Below, piece by piece: positions 36,186 through 43,737 of a stretch of DNA of 64,000 bases. The notes beneath the pieces were generated by a model, which saw nothing but the letters and a program-made list of their open reading frames with translations, did no database searches and was not told the DNA's origin. The stretch lies in NCBI GenBank assembly GCA_002083635.1, contig MSXP01000001.1:124001-188000 (forward strand), read 5' to 3'. The first letter of the stretch is position 1. The number at the start of each line of letters is the position of its first letter. This DNA is from Proteobacteria bacterium ST_bin12 (GTDB lineage Bacteria > Pseudomonadota > Gammaproteobacteria > Burkholderiales > Methylophilaceae). The position numbers were made by a program, and so were the translations under genes.

Positions 36186-36791
36186 ATGATGAAATTAATA
36201 GAAGAACCTAAAGTACATGCTTTACATGAAACATCTGCTTCTCGTCGTGCTTTACTTAAATATGCGCTAAGCGCAACCGTAGCCACTTCGATTGTAGGAA
36301 AAGTAATGGCTGAAACACCTTCCGCCAATAAATCAGGCAAAGAACTTTCAATTGAGAATTTTTCAGCCGCAGGTAAAAGTGAAGGCGTTGTGCGTGTCGC
36401 CCAAGTGGTCAAGACTGAAGCAGAATGGCGCAAGCAATTAGTTGGGCTGTCTTTTAATGTAACGCGTCATGCGGGTACAGAAGCACCATTTACTGGAAAA
36501 TATTGGGACAATCACGCCAAAGGCATTTATCGCTGTATTTGCTGTGACACCGCACTATTTGATGCAAAAACCAAGTTTGAGTCTGGTACTGGTTGGCCTA
36601 GTTTTTGGCAACCAATATCAGCAATGAATGTAGTACAGAGTTCAGATACTAGCTTCGGTATGCAGCGCGATGCGATTTCATGCACTCGCTGCGATGCGCA
36701 TCTAGGCCATGTATTTAATGATGGCCCTAAACCGACTGGTTTGCGTTATTGCATGAATTCAGTAGCGTTAAACTTCGTACCGCAGACATAA
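36186..36791 (+). CDS. msrB: Exported (Tat-type) peptide-methionine (R)-S-oxide reductase MsrB
   Basis: Reduces methionine-R-sulfoxide. Residues 19-25 (SRRALLK) followed by a hydrophobic stretch form a twin-arginine signal, so the enzyme is probably periplasmic. The MsrB domain follows from about residue 70. Zinc cysteines are in YRCICC and SCTRC; the catalytic Cys is in LRYCMNS (about residue 189). ATG at 36186 or 36189 is preferred over an upstream TTG, because AAGAG lies just before. msrA follows 33 bp later. Confidence 0.93.
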   Translation: MMKLIEEPKVHALHETSASRRALLKYALSATVATSIVGKVMAETPSANKSGKELSIENFSAAGKSEGVVRVAQVVKTEAEWRKQLVGLSFNVTRHAGTEAPFTGKYWDNHAKGIYRCICCDTALFDAKTKFESGTGWPSFWQPISAMNVVQSSDTSFGMQRDAISCTRCDAHLGHVFNDGPKPTGLRYCMNSVALNFVPQT

Positions 36792-36824
36792 ACTCGCACC
36801 ACCACAGAAGATCAGGAGAATTTG

Positions 36825-37523
36825 ATGAAAAAGCTATTTTTTGCAACATTAATAGGATTAACTTTTGCAGTATGGCAACCATTTTCGAGCGCGGCGGAAG
36901 CGCCAACAATTATTGCAGCACCAGCACAAGATATCCCTAAAACAGCAAGTGGACTACAAACTACTGTTGTGGCAGGCGGTTGTTTTTGGGGCATGCAAGG
37001 CGTATTTGAACATGTTCACGGTGTGCATAAAGTCGTTGCTGGCTATGCAGGCGGCGATAAAGATAGCGCTAATTATAAGACTGTTAGCACTGGCACCACT
37101 GGCCATGCAGAGGCAGTGCAAATTACTTATGATCCAGCGGAGGTCTCTTATGGCGAGTTATTGCATATCTTTTTTTCTGTAGCGCATGATCCTACACAAC
37201 TTAATCGGCAAGGGCCAGATTCTGGCACACAATACCGCTCAAACATTTTTTATACCAATAACACGCAGAAAAATATTGCCCAAACTTACATTGCCCAACT
37301 CAACAAATCAAAAGTATTTCCGCGTGATATAGCCACTCGTGTAGATTCATTTAAAAGCTTTTATGCGGCAGAGGATTATCACCAAGACTTTTTGATTCAC
37401 AACCCTAATTATCCCTATATCGTATTTAACGATTTGCCAAAAATTGAGAATCTAAAGCACATATTCCCCAAAAACTATAATGCACAGCCAGTGGTTTTAG
37501 GTACAGCGCAATTGCGTAGTTAG
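36825..37523 (+). CDS. msrA: Exported peptide-methionine (S)-S-oxide reductase MsrA
   Basis: Reduces methionine-S-sulfoxide. A Sec signal peptide is at residues 1-24 (ending SSAAE). The catalytic motif GGCFWGMQ puts the active Cys at residue 53. The rest of the MsrA fold (YAGG, GHAEAV, FFSVAHDPTQLNRQGPD) is present. ATG at 36825 follows an AGGAGA. Paired with the exported MsrB, it forms a periplasmic repair system for oxidised methionines. Confidence 0.95.
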   Translation: MKKLFFATLIGLTFAVWQPFSSAAEAPTIIAAPAQDIPKTASGLQTTVVAGGCFWGMQGVFEHVHGVHKVVAGYAGGDKDSANYKTVSTGTTGHAEAVQITYDPAEVSYGELLHIFFSVAHDPTQLNRQGPDSGTQYRSNIFYTNNTQKNIAQTYIAQLNKSKVFPRDIATRVDSFKSFYAAEDYHQDFLIHNPNYPYIVFNDLPKIENLKHIFPKNYNAQPVVLGTAQLRS

Positions 37524-37672
37524 TCTTAAAATAACTGAAGTACATGCTGTGAATACACTCAATAGTCATAACAAAAGTGTTGTGACTAAATTGTGATAAT
37601 CATGTGATTGCCGCGCGAAAAATCCTATTCATAATGTCTTCAATTAACGTAATTGGGTCGCGATAAAGCTTG

Positions 37673-37705
37673 TATTTAGTGTAATCGGACTGTTATTTAG
37701 TGTAA
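37673..37705 (+). promoter_or_regulatory. 12-bp direct repeat upstream of the bufferin operon
   Basis: TATTTAGTGTAA occurs at 37673-37684 and again at 37694-37705, starts 21 bp apart, i.e. two helical turns. It lies 40 bp upstream of bufB and looks like a tandem activator or response-regulator site. The protein that binds is unknown. Confidence 0.5.
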
Positions 37706-37744
37706 CAAATGAATGCCGACTAAGTAATGAAGCGAGGTGGAGAT

Positions 37745-38623
37745 ATGCACTTAAGAGACTGGGATGCTTTAAGTAAAAGTGTGTGCAATGCATCAAATAT
37801 CATCCCTTGTAATGCAGGGGCTGGTCTACGTGCGCCGCATTACCAAGAAATATTGAAAACCTTACCAAAAGTTGGCTGGTTTGAGGTGCATAGTGAAAAC
37901 TACTTTGGCGCGGGCGGGCAACCATTATATTTTCTTGAGCAGATACGTAATCATTACCCTATTAGCTTGCATGGTGTTGGACTTTCACTTGGTAGCACCG
38001 ATGAGCTAAATCAATTTCATTTAAAAAAACTAAAAAATTTGATTCAACGTATTAAACCTGGATTAGTATCGGAACATCTTTGTTGGGGTTCGATCGGTGA
38101 TAGAAGTTTGAATGATCTTCTACCGCTACCTTACACCCAAGAGGCGCTAAATCACATCTCTGCCCACATACGCCAAGCGCAAGATTTCTTAGATCGCCGT
38201 ATCATCATCGAAAATGTGTCAAGCTATTTGCAATTTAAGTATTCAAACATTCCCGAATGGGAATTTTTAAGAGAAGTGACAACACTTAGTGGTTGTGGCA
38301 TTTTGCTGGATATTAACAATATCTATGTTAATTCGATAAATCATAATTTTGACCCTATGCGATATATAGATGCAATACCTTTAAATGCGGTTGAGGAGAT
38401 CCATTTAGCAGGTTTTGATAGTAATGGTCATTGTCTAATTGATACACACGGAACGCCCGTTTCTGATGAAGTATGGGCGTTGTACGAGTACGCGCTGGCT
38501 AGTTTTGGGGCTAAACCTACCTTGATCGAGTGGGATACCGATATTCCACCATTGGCCACTTTGTTAAGGGAGGCGGCTAAGGCGCAGCTAAGATTGGAGC
38601 AGTTTAATGCTGTCACTGCGTGA
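37745..38623 (+). CDS. bufB: DUF692 MNIO enzyme of bufferin maturation (BufB-like)
   Basis: Belongs to DUF692, the multinuclear non-heme iron oxygenases that modify cysteines of RiPP precursors. Family segments are GAGLRAPHYQEIL, HSENYFG, LHGVGLSLGS, SEHLCW, ENVSSYL, LLDINNIYVNS, EIHLAGF and LIEWDTDIPP. The ATG at 37745 follows GAGGTGGA and is preferred over the ATG six codons upstream. Immediately followed by the partner DUF2063 gene and then the DUF2282 precursor, matching the bufferin gene set. Substrate modification is inferred from the family. Confidence 0.9.
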   Translation: MHLRDWDALSKSVCNASNIIPCNAGAGLRAPHYQEILKTLPKVGWFEVHSENYFGAGGQPLYFLEQIRNHYPISLHGVGLSLGSTDELNQFHLKKLKNLIQRIKPGLVSEHLCWGSIGDRSLNDLLPLPYTQEALNHISAHIRQAQDFLDRRIIIENVSSYLQFKYSNIPEWEFLREVTTLSGCGILLDINNIYVNSINHNFDPMRYIDAIPLNAVEEIHLAGFDSNGHCLIDTHGTPVSDEVWALYEYALASFGAKPTLIEWDTDIPPLATLLREAAKAQLRLEQFNAVTA

Positions 38624-39374
38624 TCTACAAATACAGTTTGAAATCGATTTGTTTAATGGTGATGCAGCAAAAGGTGCTTACATTCGAAAAGATGGCATCT
38701 CTGTAAAAGAGAGAATTGCAATTTATCGTAATAATGTATTTTCAAACTATCGAAAGGCATTAAGTGCGGTTTATCCAGTAGTTGAGAGACTGGTTGGGGA
38801 ACAGTTTTTTCGCCAAACTGCTGATTCTTACATAGACGCATATCCTTCACTAAGTGGTGATTTAAACCAATACGGCGCAAATTTCTCTCAATTTATGGTC
38901 TCGTATGAGCCAGTTAAAAGACTACCTTACTTATCTGATGTGGCACGCCTTGAGTGGCTAGTGGAACTGGTATTTCACGCTTCAGACCATGTACCGAGGG
39001 TACTCGAAAAACTCTCGAATATTCCCGAAGAAAAGTATGGCGAGCTGCGATTTTCGCTACATCCAGCGTCACAGTTATTTCAATCAAACTTTCCTACAGC
39101 AACAATCTGGCAAGTTAACCAACCAGATTGGCAAGGCGACTGCGCTGTTGATTTGCAATCAGGTGGGTGTGAATTATTGGTCTTTCGTAAGGATTTTTCA
39201 ATCATCGTAAAACCGCTTACAAAAGCTGAGTATGTCATGTTGCATGGATTAGCTGCTGGCAAAGATATTAATACAACTTTTTGTAAGGCATTTGAGATTC
39301 AGAACGACTTAGATCTAGGAAGCTTTTTACAGCAAATGATTCATGACGGTGTGCTGGTTGATGTAATAGTTTGA
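38607..39374 (+). CDS. bufC: DUF2063 partner protein of bufferin maturation (BufC-like)
   Basis: A 255-residue protein of the DUF2063 family that partners DUF692 enzymes and helps recruit the precursor peptide. The N-terminus carries the characteristic ERIAIYRNNVFSNYRKAL and YPVVERLVGEQFF segments. It overlaps bufB by 17 bp, so translation is coupled. The C-terminal half is a winged-helix-like recognition domain in relatives. Confidence 0.88.
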   Translation: MLSLRDLQIQFEIDLFNGDAAKGAYIRKDGISVKERIAIYRNNVFSNYRKALSAVYPVVERLVGEQFFRQTADSYIDAYPSLSGDLNQYGANFSQFMVSYEPVKRLPYLSDVARLEWLVELVFHASDHVPRVLEKLSNIPEEKYGELRFSLHPASQLFQSNFPTATIWQVNQPDWQGDCAVDLQSGGCELLVFRKDFSIIVKPLTKAEYVMLHGLAAGKDINTTFCKAFEIQNDLDLGSFLQQMIHDGVLVDVIV

Positions 39375-39570
39375 AATTTAGTCGTGCTGTAACTTCTTAA
39401 GTAAATATCTTCCAACCGTTTGTTATTGAAGCTTTAAAGTCTCGTGATGTTTGCGTGATTTTATCTACTTAAGATGACTGTAACCAAATTTAGCAAAAGC
39501 TAAAATTTAGGTGCGAAAGACTTCCTGTAGGGGACTTTTATTTTTTATATTTATTTAATGGAGATACACC

Positions 39571-39843
39571 ATGAACACTAACCAAATTATTCGTACAGCT
39601 TTTGCTGGTCTTATCACAGTTGGTTTAGCCACTGCTGCCAGCCAAGCATTAGCGGCAAAAGATGACAATGAGAAATGTGCTGGCATTGTAAAAGCTGGTA
39701 AAAACGACTGCGGGACGAGCAAAACTGCTTGTGCTGGTACCATTAAAAATGACCGTGATACAGAAGCTTGGATCTATGTACCAAAAGGTACTTGCGAGCG
39801 TATTGCTGGTGGTGAAGTGGTGGCTAAAAGCGACAAGAAATAA
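39571..39843 (+). CDS. bufA: Bufferin precursor peptide (DUF2282)
   Basis: A 90-residue exported precursor of the DUF2282/bufferin type. The signal peptide spans about residues 1-29 (ending ALAA). The four conserved cysteines are Cys36 (EKC), Cys47 (NDC), Cys54 (TAC) and Cys75 (GTC). In characterised bufferins the central cysteines are converted to thiooxazole and the product binds copper. Located between bufC and a DoxX gene, with GGAG upstream of the ATG and a strong hairpin just after the stop. A second precursor is at 55.4-55.7 kb. Confidence 0.92.
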   Translation: MNTNQIIRTAFAGLITVGLATAASQALAAKDDNEKCAGIVKAGKNDCGTSKTACAGTIKNDRDTEAWIYVPKGTCERIAGGEVVAKSDKK

Positions 39844-39852
39844 TTTAAAACA

Positions 39853-39889
39853 TCTGAGATTGCCTGTTAATGACAGGTAATCTCTCAGA
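39853..39889 (+). promoter_or_regulatory. Hairpin after the bufferin precursor gene
   Basis: A long stem (left arm 39853-39867, right arm 39873-39889, with a 2-nt bulge and one G-T pair) lies 10 bp after the precursor stop. It lacks a proper T-run, so it is more likely a 3'-end stabiliser or partial terminator, favouring abundant precursor transcript over the downstream DoxX gene. Confidence 0.6.
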
Positions 39890-39920
39890 TTAAAAATAAG
39901 CAAAATAGGAGATGCAAGTG

Positions 39921-40370
39921 ATGATTAACATCAAAAAACTAAAGCCTTTTTGGGATAAATTTATTGGTGTTGCTGAGATGCTGAGTCCATTAGTAGATTT
40001 AGGTGTGAGGCTTTGGGTTGCCAATGTATTTTTTACTTCTGGCATGACCAAAATCCAGAATTGGAGCTCGACTATTTCTCTATTTGAAAATGAATACGCA
40101 GTGCCAATTTTGCCGCCAGAAATCGCTGCTTATGTAGGTACGTCGGCAGAACTCTCATTACCAGTTTTTCTAGTGCTTGGTTTAATTACACGCCCAGCCG
40201 CAATTGCGCTGTTTGCATTCAATATTGTTGCTGCCCTTACTTACCCCGATGTATCGGCGCTTGGTATCAAAGATCACCAAGTATGGGGCTTGTTGATGTT
40301 AGTGACAATTGTTCACGGTCCTGGCAAGTTATCTTTGGATCATTGGATTAAAAGTAAATTCTTTAATTAA
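39921..40370 (+). CDS. DoxX-family membrane protein
   Basis: A 149-residue protein with four hydrophobic helices of the DoxX fold, often encoded with bufferins. It shares RLWVANVFFTSGMTK and ENEY segments with the first domain of the NADH dehydrogenase fusion at 49.5 kb, so the two are likely paralogous. The ATG at 39921 is used since AGGAG lies 9 bp upstream; the ATG at 39912 is too close. A redox or membrane-stress role is inferred. Confidence 0.88.
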   Translation: MINIKKLKPFWDKFIGVAEMLSPLVDLGVRLWVANVFFTSGMTKIQNWSSTISLFENEYAVPILPPEIAAYVGTSAELSLPVFLVLGLITRPAAIALFAFNIVAALTYPDVSALGIKDHQVWGLLMLVTIVHGPGKLSLDHWIKSKFFN

Positions 40371-40381
40371 AGGGAATCGCT

Positions 40382-41221
40382 ATGAACGAGCTGAAAGATG
40401 ATAAAAATAATAGCTTCCGTAGTCTTGATTTAACAGGGCAGCGCGCATTAGTGACAGGTGCTAACTCAGGAATTGGTGAAGGAGTGGCCAAAGGTTTAGC
40501 AGAAGCTGGCGCTACAGTGGTTGTCAATTATGTGAATGGCGATGAGCGTGCCGAGAATGTTGTGAATGAGATTGTTGCTAAAGGTGGTAAAGCCATTGCT
40601 ATTAAGGCGGATGTTAGTAGTGAACATCAAGTGCAACAAATGTTTGGTCGCATAATTCAAGAGTTTGGTTCGGTTGATATTTTGGTTAATAACGCTGGCT
40701 TGCAACAAGATGCAGCATTTCATGAACTGACTATTTCACAATGGCAAAAAGTGATTGACGTTAATCTTACAGGACAGTTTTTGTGCGCTCGCGAGGCTGT
40801 GCGCGAGTTTTTGCGCCGTGGTATAAAACCAGAAATATCTTCTGCAGCAGGAAAAATAATTTGCATTTCTTCTGTGCACGACATCATTCCTTGGGCAGGT
40901 CATGCTAACTATGCGGCGAGCAAAGGAGGAGTTGCCATGTTAATGAAAACGATGGCACAAGAATTAGCCAGTCAAAAAATTCGCGTTAATTCTATTTCGC
41001 CTGGGGCGATTAAGACCCCCATTAATACATCAGCTTGGGATACACCTGAGGCAGAAGCGTCCTTGCTTAAGCTTATTCCGTATGGGCGAGTGGGCGTTAC
41101 AGAAGACATCGCGCGAGCTGTGATTTGGTTGGCGTCGGATCATTCTGATTATGTCAACGGCTCGACTATTTATGTGGATGGTGGCATGACGCTATACCCG
41201 GAATTCCGTGAAGGCGGATAA
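40382..41221 (+). CDS. Short-chain dehydrogenase, glucose-1-dehydrogenase-like
   Basis: Classical SDR of 279 residues. The cofactor motif TGANSGIGEG is near residues 25-34, NNAG follows, and the catalytic Tyr-Lys is in YAASK. The C-terminal half (NSISPGAIKTPIN, YVNGSTIYVDGG) resembles bacterial glucose 1-dehydrogenases, which make gluconolactone with NAD(P). It follows the DoxX gene by 11 bp. Substrate is inferred from family and the neighbouring lactonase and glucokinase. Confidence 0.85.
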   Translation: MNELKDDKNNSFRSLDLTGQRALVTGANSGIGEGVAKGLAEAGATVVVNYVNGDERAENVVNEIVAKGGKAIAIKADVSSEHQVQQMFGRIIQEFGSVDILVNNAGLQQDAAFHELTISQWQKVIDVNLTGQFLCAREAVREFLRRGIKPEISSAAGKIICISSVHDIIPWAGHANYAASKGGVAMLMKTMAQELASQKIRVNSISPGAIKTPINTSAWDTPEAEASLLKLIPYGRVGVTEDIARAVIWLASDHSDYVNGSTIYVDGGMTLYPEFREGG

Positions 41222-41284
41222 AAATAAATGTAAGTTTAAGCGCCAATTAACGACCAATAATAAGAACATATTTTTGAGGAAAAA

Positions 41285-42298
41285 ATGAATTTTATCAATC
41301 ACATATCGCGATTTTTTGCTTTGGCTATGTTGCTATTTTTTAGCATGTCTTACGCTAACGCCAATGCGATTGAACTGAAAAGTATTGCGCTTACGGTGTC
41401 AGACTTAGATCGTTCGGTTGCGTTTTACGAGAAGGCAATGGACTTTAAAAAAGTGTCAGAACAAACCATTGTTAATCGCGATTTTGACTACGTGACAGGG
41501 GTGTTCGGTTCGCGTGTGCGTAGTGTTGAGTTACAACTTGGTGATGAAAAAATTCAGCTCAATCAATTCTTAAGTGCATCAGGAAAGCCCATTCCAATTG
41601 ACAGTCGCTCCAATGATTTATGGTTTCAGCATTTTGCTGTAGTCGTTAGCGATATGGATAAAGCTTATGCACAATTGCAGCGCTTGGCTGTGACTGGCAT
41701 CTCAAGCGCACCGCAGACGATCCCTGCCTCAAATCAGGGTGCTGCTGGTATTAAGGCCTATAAATTTAAAGATCCAGACGGACACCCACTAGAAGTGCTG
41801 TATTTTCCGCCAGGCAAAGGGCGCTTAGTTTGGCAAGGACATGCCAACCAAGTGTTTCTGGGTATCGACCATACCGCAATAACCGTTTCAGATACCGCAC
41901 GTAGCATAGCGTTTTATCGCGACATGCTTGGTTTGATTGTGGCTGGAGGTGGCGTCAATACTGGCACTACACAGGAACAGCTTGATAATGCGTTTGGCGC
42001 AGTCGTGCGCATTACTAGTTTGCGCTCACAAAGTACACAAAGCCTTGGCTTAGAGTTTTTGCAATACCTCACGCCGTCTGGTGGTCGCCCGGCTTCAGTT
42101 GACGTTCAAACCAATGATTTACAGCATGTACATATCGTTTTGCAGGTGGATAACTTAAGTCAATTAACCGAAGAATTAACTAAAAAAAATGTGGCTTTTA
42201 TCTCTTCGCAAGCGTTACCAGTAAAAGAGTTGCAATGTAAGCAATGCTTGATGGTGAAAGATCCTGATGGTCATGCTGTGTTGTTGGTGGATCAATAA
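41285..42298 (+). CDS. Exported double VOC (glyoxalase-fold) protein
   Basis: A 337-residue protein with a signal peptide (about 1-27) and two vicinal-oxygen-chelate domains. The first begins IALTVSDLDRSVAFYEKAM and ends KDPDGHPLEVLYF; the second begins DHTAITVSDTARSIAFYRD and ends KDPDGHAVLLVD. VOC proteins usually bind a divalent metal. An exported VOC is unusual. Preceded by GAGGA and followed within 3 bp by the GMC gene. Substrate unknown. Confidence 0.85.
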   Translation: MNFINHISRFFALAMLLFFSMSYANANAIELKSIALTVSDLDRSVAFYEKAMDFKKVSEQTIVNRDFDYVTGVFGSRVRSVELQLGDEKIQLNQFLSASGKPIPIDSRSNDLWFQHFAVVVSDMDKAYAQLQRLAVTGISSAPQTIPASNQGAAGIKAYKFKDPDGHPLEVLYFPPGKGRLVWQGHANQVFLGIDHTAITVSDTARSIAFYRDMLGLIVAGGGVNTGTTQEQLDNAFGAVVRITSLRSQSTQSLGLEFLQYLTPSGGRPASVDVQTNDLQHVHIVLQVDNLSQLTEELTKKNVAFISSQALPVKELQCKQCLMVKDPDGHAVLLVDQ

Positions 42299-42300
42299 TC

Positions 42301-43737
42301 ATGTTTTACGACGCAATCATCATAGGTTCTGGCGCAGGTGGTTCTGCTGCGGCCTATCAACTTACGCAAATGGGTAAGCGGGTTTTGTTGTTAGAACAAG
42401 GCCAAGTACTGCCGCGCGATGGCAGTACCTTGAATGTAGATAAGGTCGTTCGACAAAAACTATTTATTGATGATAGCCCCTGGTTGGACGGGCAAGGCAA
42501 CATGATTGCCCCGCAAGAGCGCTCTAATCTTGGTGGTAAGACTAAATGGTATGGCGCAGCGCTGGCACGTTTTAGTGAAAAAGAATTTGGTGAGGACCAA
42601 GCACATCAATGCTTACCGTGGCCAATTAGTTACTCTGAGTTAGAGCCGTTTTATGAGGCTGCTGAGCGTATATTAGATGTGCGTACTTTTGCAATAGAGC
42701 TAGATTTTCAACGAATTGTGGATGGCTTGCAAAAGCGCGACGATCAATGGCGCAGCCATCCTTTGCCTATGGGTTTGTCGCAATATATTTTAAATTATCA
42801 TGATGAAGCAACTCATTTTGATGCTTTTGCTTCTGTTCGCGGCCTTAAGGCCGATGGTGAAAGTTTTTTAAATCGCGTCAAAGACAACGCTAACCTCACA
42901 ATATTAACGGGTAAAAAAGTCATCAATCTTATAGCAGACACTGATAACCCTTACAAAATAGCAGGTGTTATGTGTGCGGATGGCAGTCAATACCAAAGTA
43001 GTGTCGTGCTGCTAGCGGCAGGTGCATTGCATAGTCCAAGGTTGTTGCAGCGCTATGTTGAAGATGCAGGTTTGGTAGGAAAATTAAGCTGCTATCGGCA
43101 AATTGGCCGAAATTATAAATTCCATCTATTAACAGCGATGTTAATGATGAACGCCAAACCACAAACCGATGTGTTGCGTAAAACGACCGTGTTATTGCAT
43201 GATGCCTTGTCACATTCCAGTGTGCAGCCTCTAGGTTGGATGGACGGTACATTATTAGCTCCCGAGCTACCAAGCTTAGTACCGAAGTGGCTGGCCAATA
43301 TGATTGGTAAACGTGTGTATGGATTCTTTTTGCAAACCGAAGATGGCTCGCATGCTGATAATCGCGTGATAGCCGCCGCCAATGGCAAAACACTACCTAC
43401 GCTTGATTACGATGTACATCGCTTACCTGCTGCGCTAGCAGAACATCGTCAGTTAGTTGGTATGCTCAAACGCCAATTACTATCAATGGGTTATCTTGGC
43501 CTTACTAAACAAATTCCGCTTGATGGAAGCGCGCATGCCTGCGGTACTTTGGTTGCGGGCAACAATCCAGAAAACTCAGTAGTTGATGCTAATGGCAAAG
43601 TACATGGTTTGGAAAACATCTATGTTGTGGATGGTTCAGCGCTACCACGCAGCAGTCGCGTCAATCCCGCTTTAACTATCTATGCTTGGTCGCTGCGTGT
43701 GGCTAGCATGCTCATTACTCGGAACTCAAAAAAATGA
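42301..43737 (+). CDS. GMC-family FAD oxidoreductase
   Basis: A 478-residue flavoprotein of the glucose-methanol-choline oxidoreductase group. The FAD-binding motif IIGSGAGGSAAAYQL is at the N-terminus, and the C-terminal GMC segment includes VVDANGKVHGLENIYVVDGS and the active-site-like SSRVNPAL. No signal peptide is seen. It overlaps the next gene by 4 bp (ATGA). It may oxidise a sugar or alcohol; the electron acceptor is unknown. Confidence 0.87.
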   Translation: MFYDAIIIGSGAGGSAAAYQLTQMGKRVLLLEQGQVLPRDGSTLNVDKVVRQKLFIDDSPWLDGQGNMIAPQERSNLGGKTKWYGAALARFSEKEFGEDQAHQCLPWPISYSELEPFYEAAERILDVRTFAIELDFQRIVDGLQKRDDQWRSHPLPMGLSQYILNYHDEATHFDAFASVRGLKADGESFLNRVKDNANLTILTGKKVINLIADTDNPYKIAGVMCADGSQYQSSVVLLAAGALHSPRLLQRYVEDAGLVGKLSCYRQIGRNYKFHLLTAMLMMNAKPQTDVLRKTTVLLHDALSHSSVQPLGWMDGTLLAPELPSLVPKWLANMIGKRVYGFFLQTEDGSHADNRVIAAANGKTLPTLDYDVHRLPAALAEHRQLVGMLKRQLLSMGYLGLTKQIPLDGSAHACGTLVAGNNPENSVVDANGKVHGLENIYVVDGSALPRSSRVNPALTIYAWSLRVASMLITRNSKK

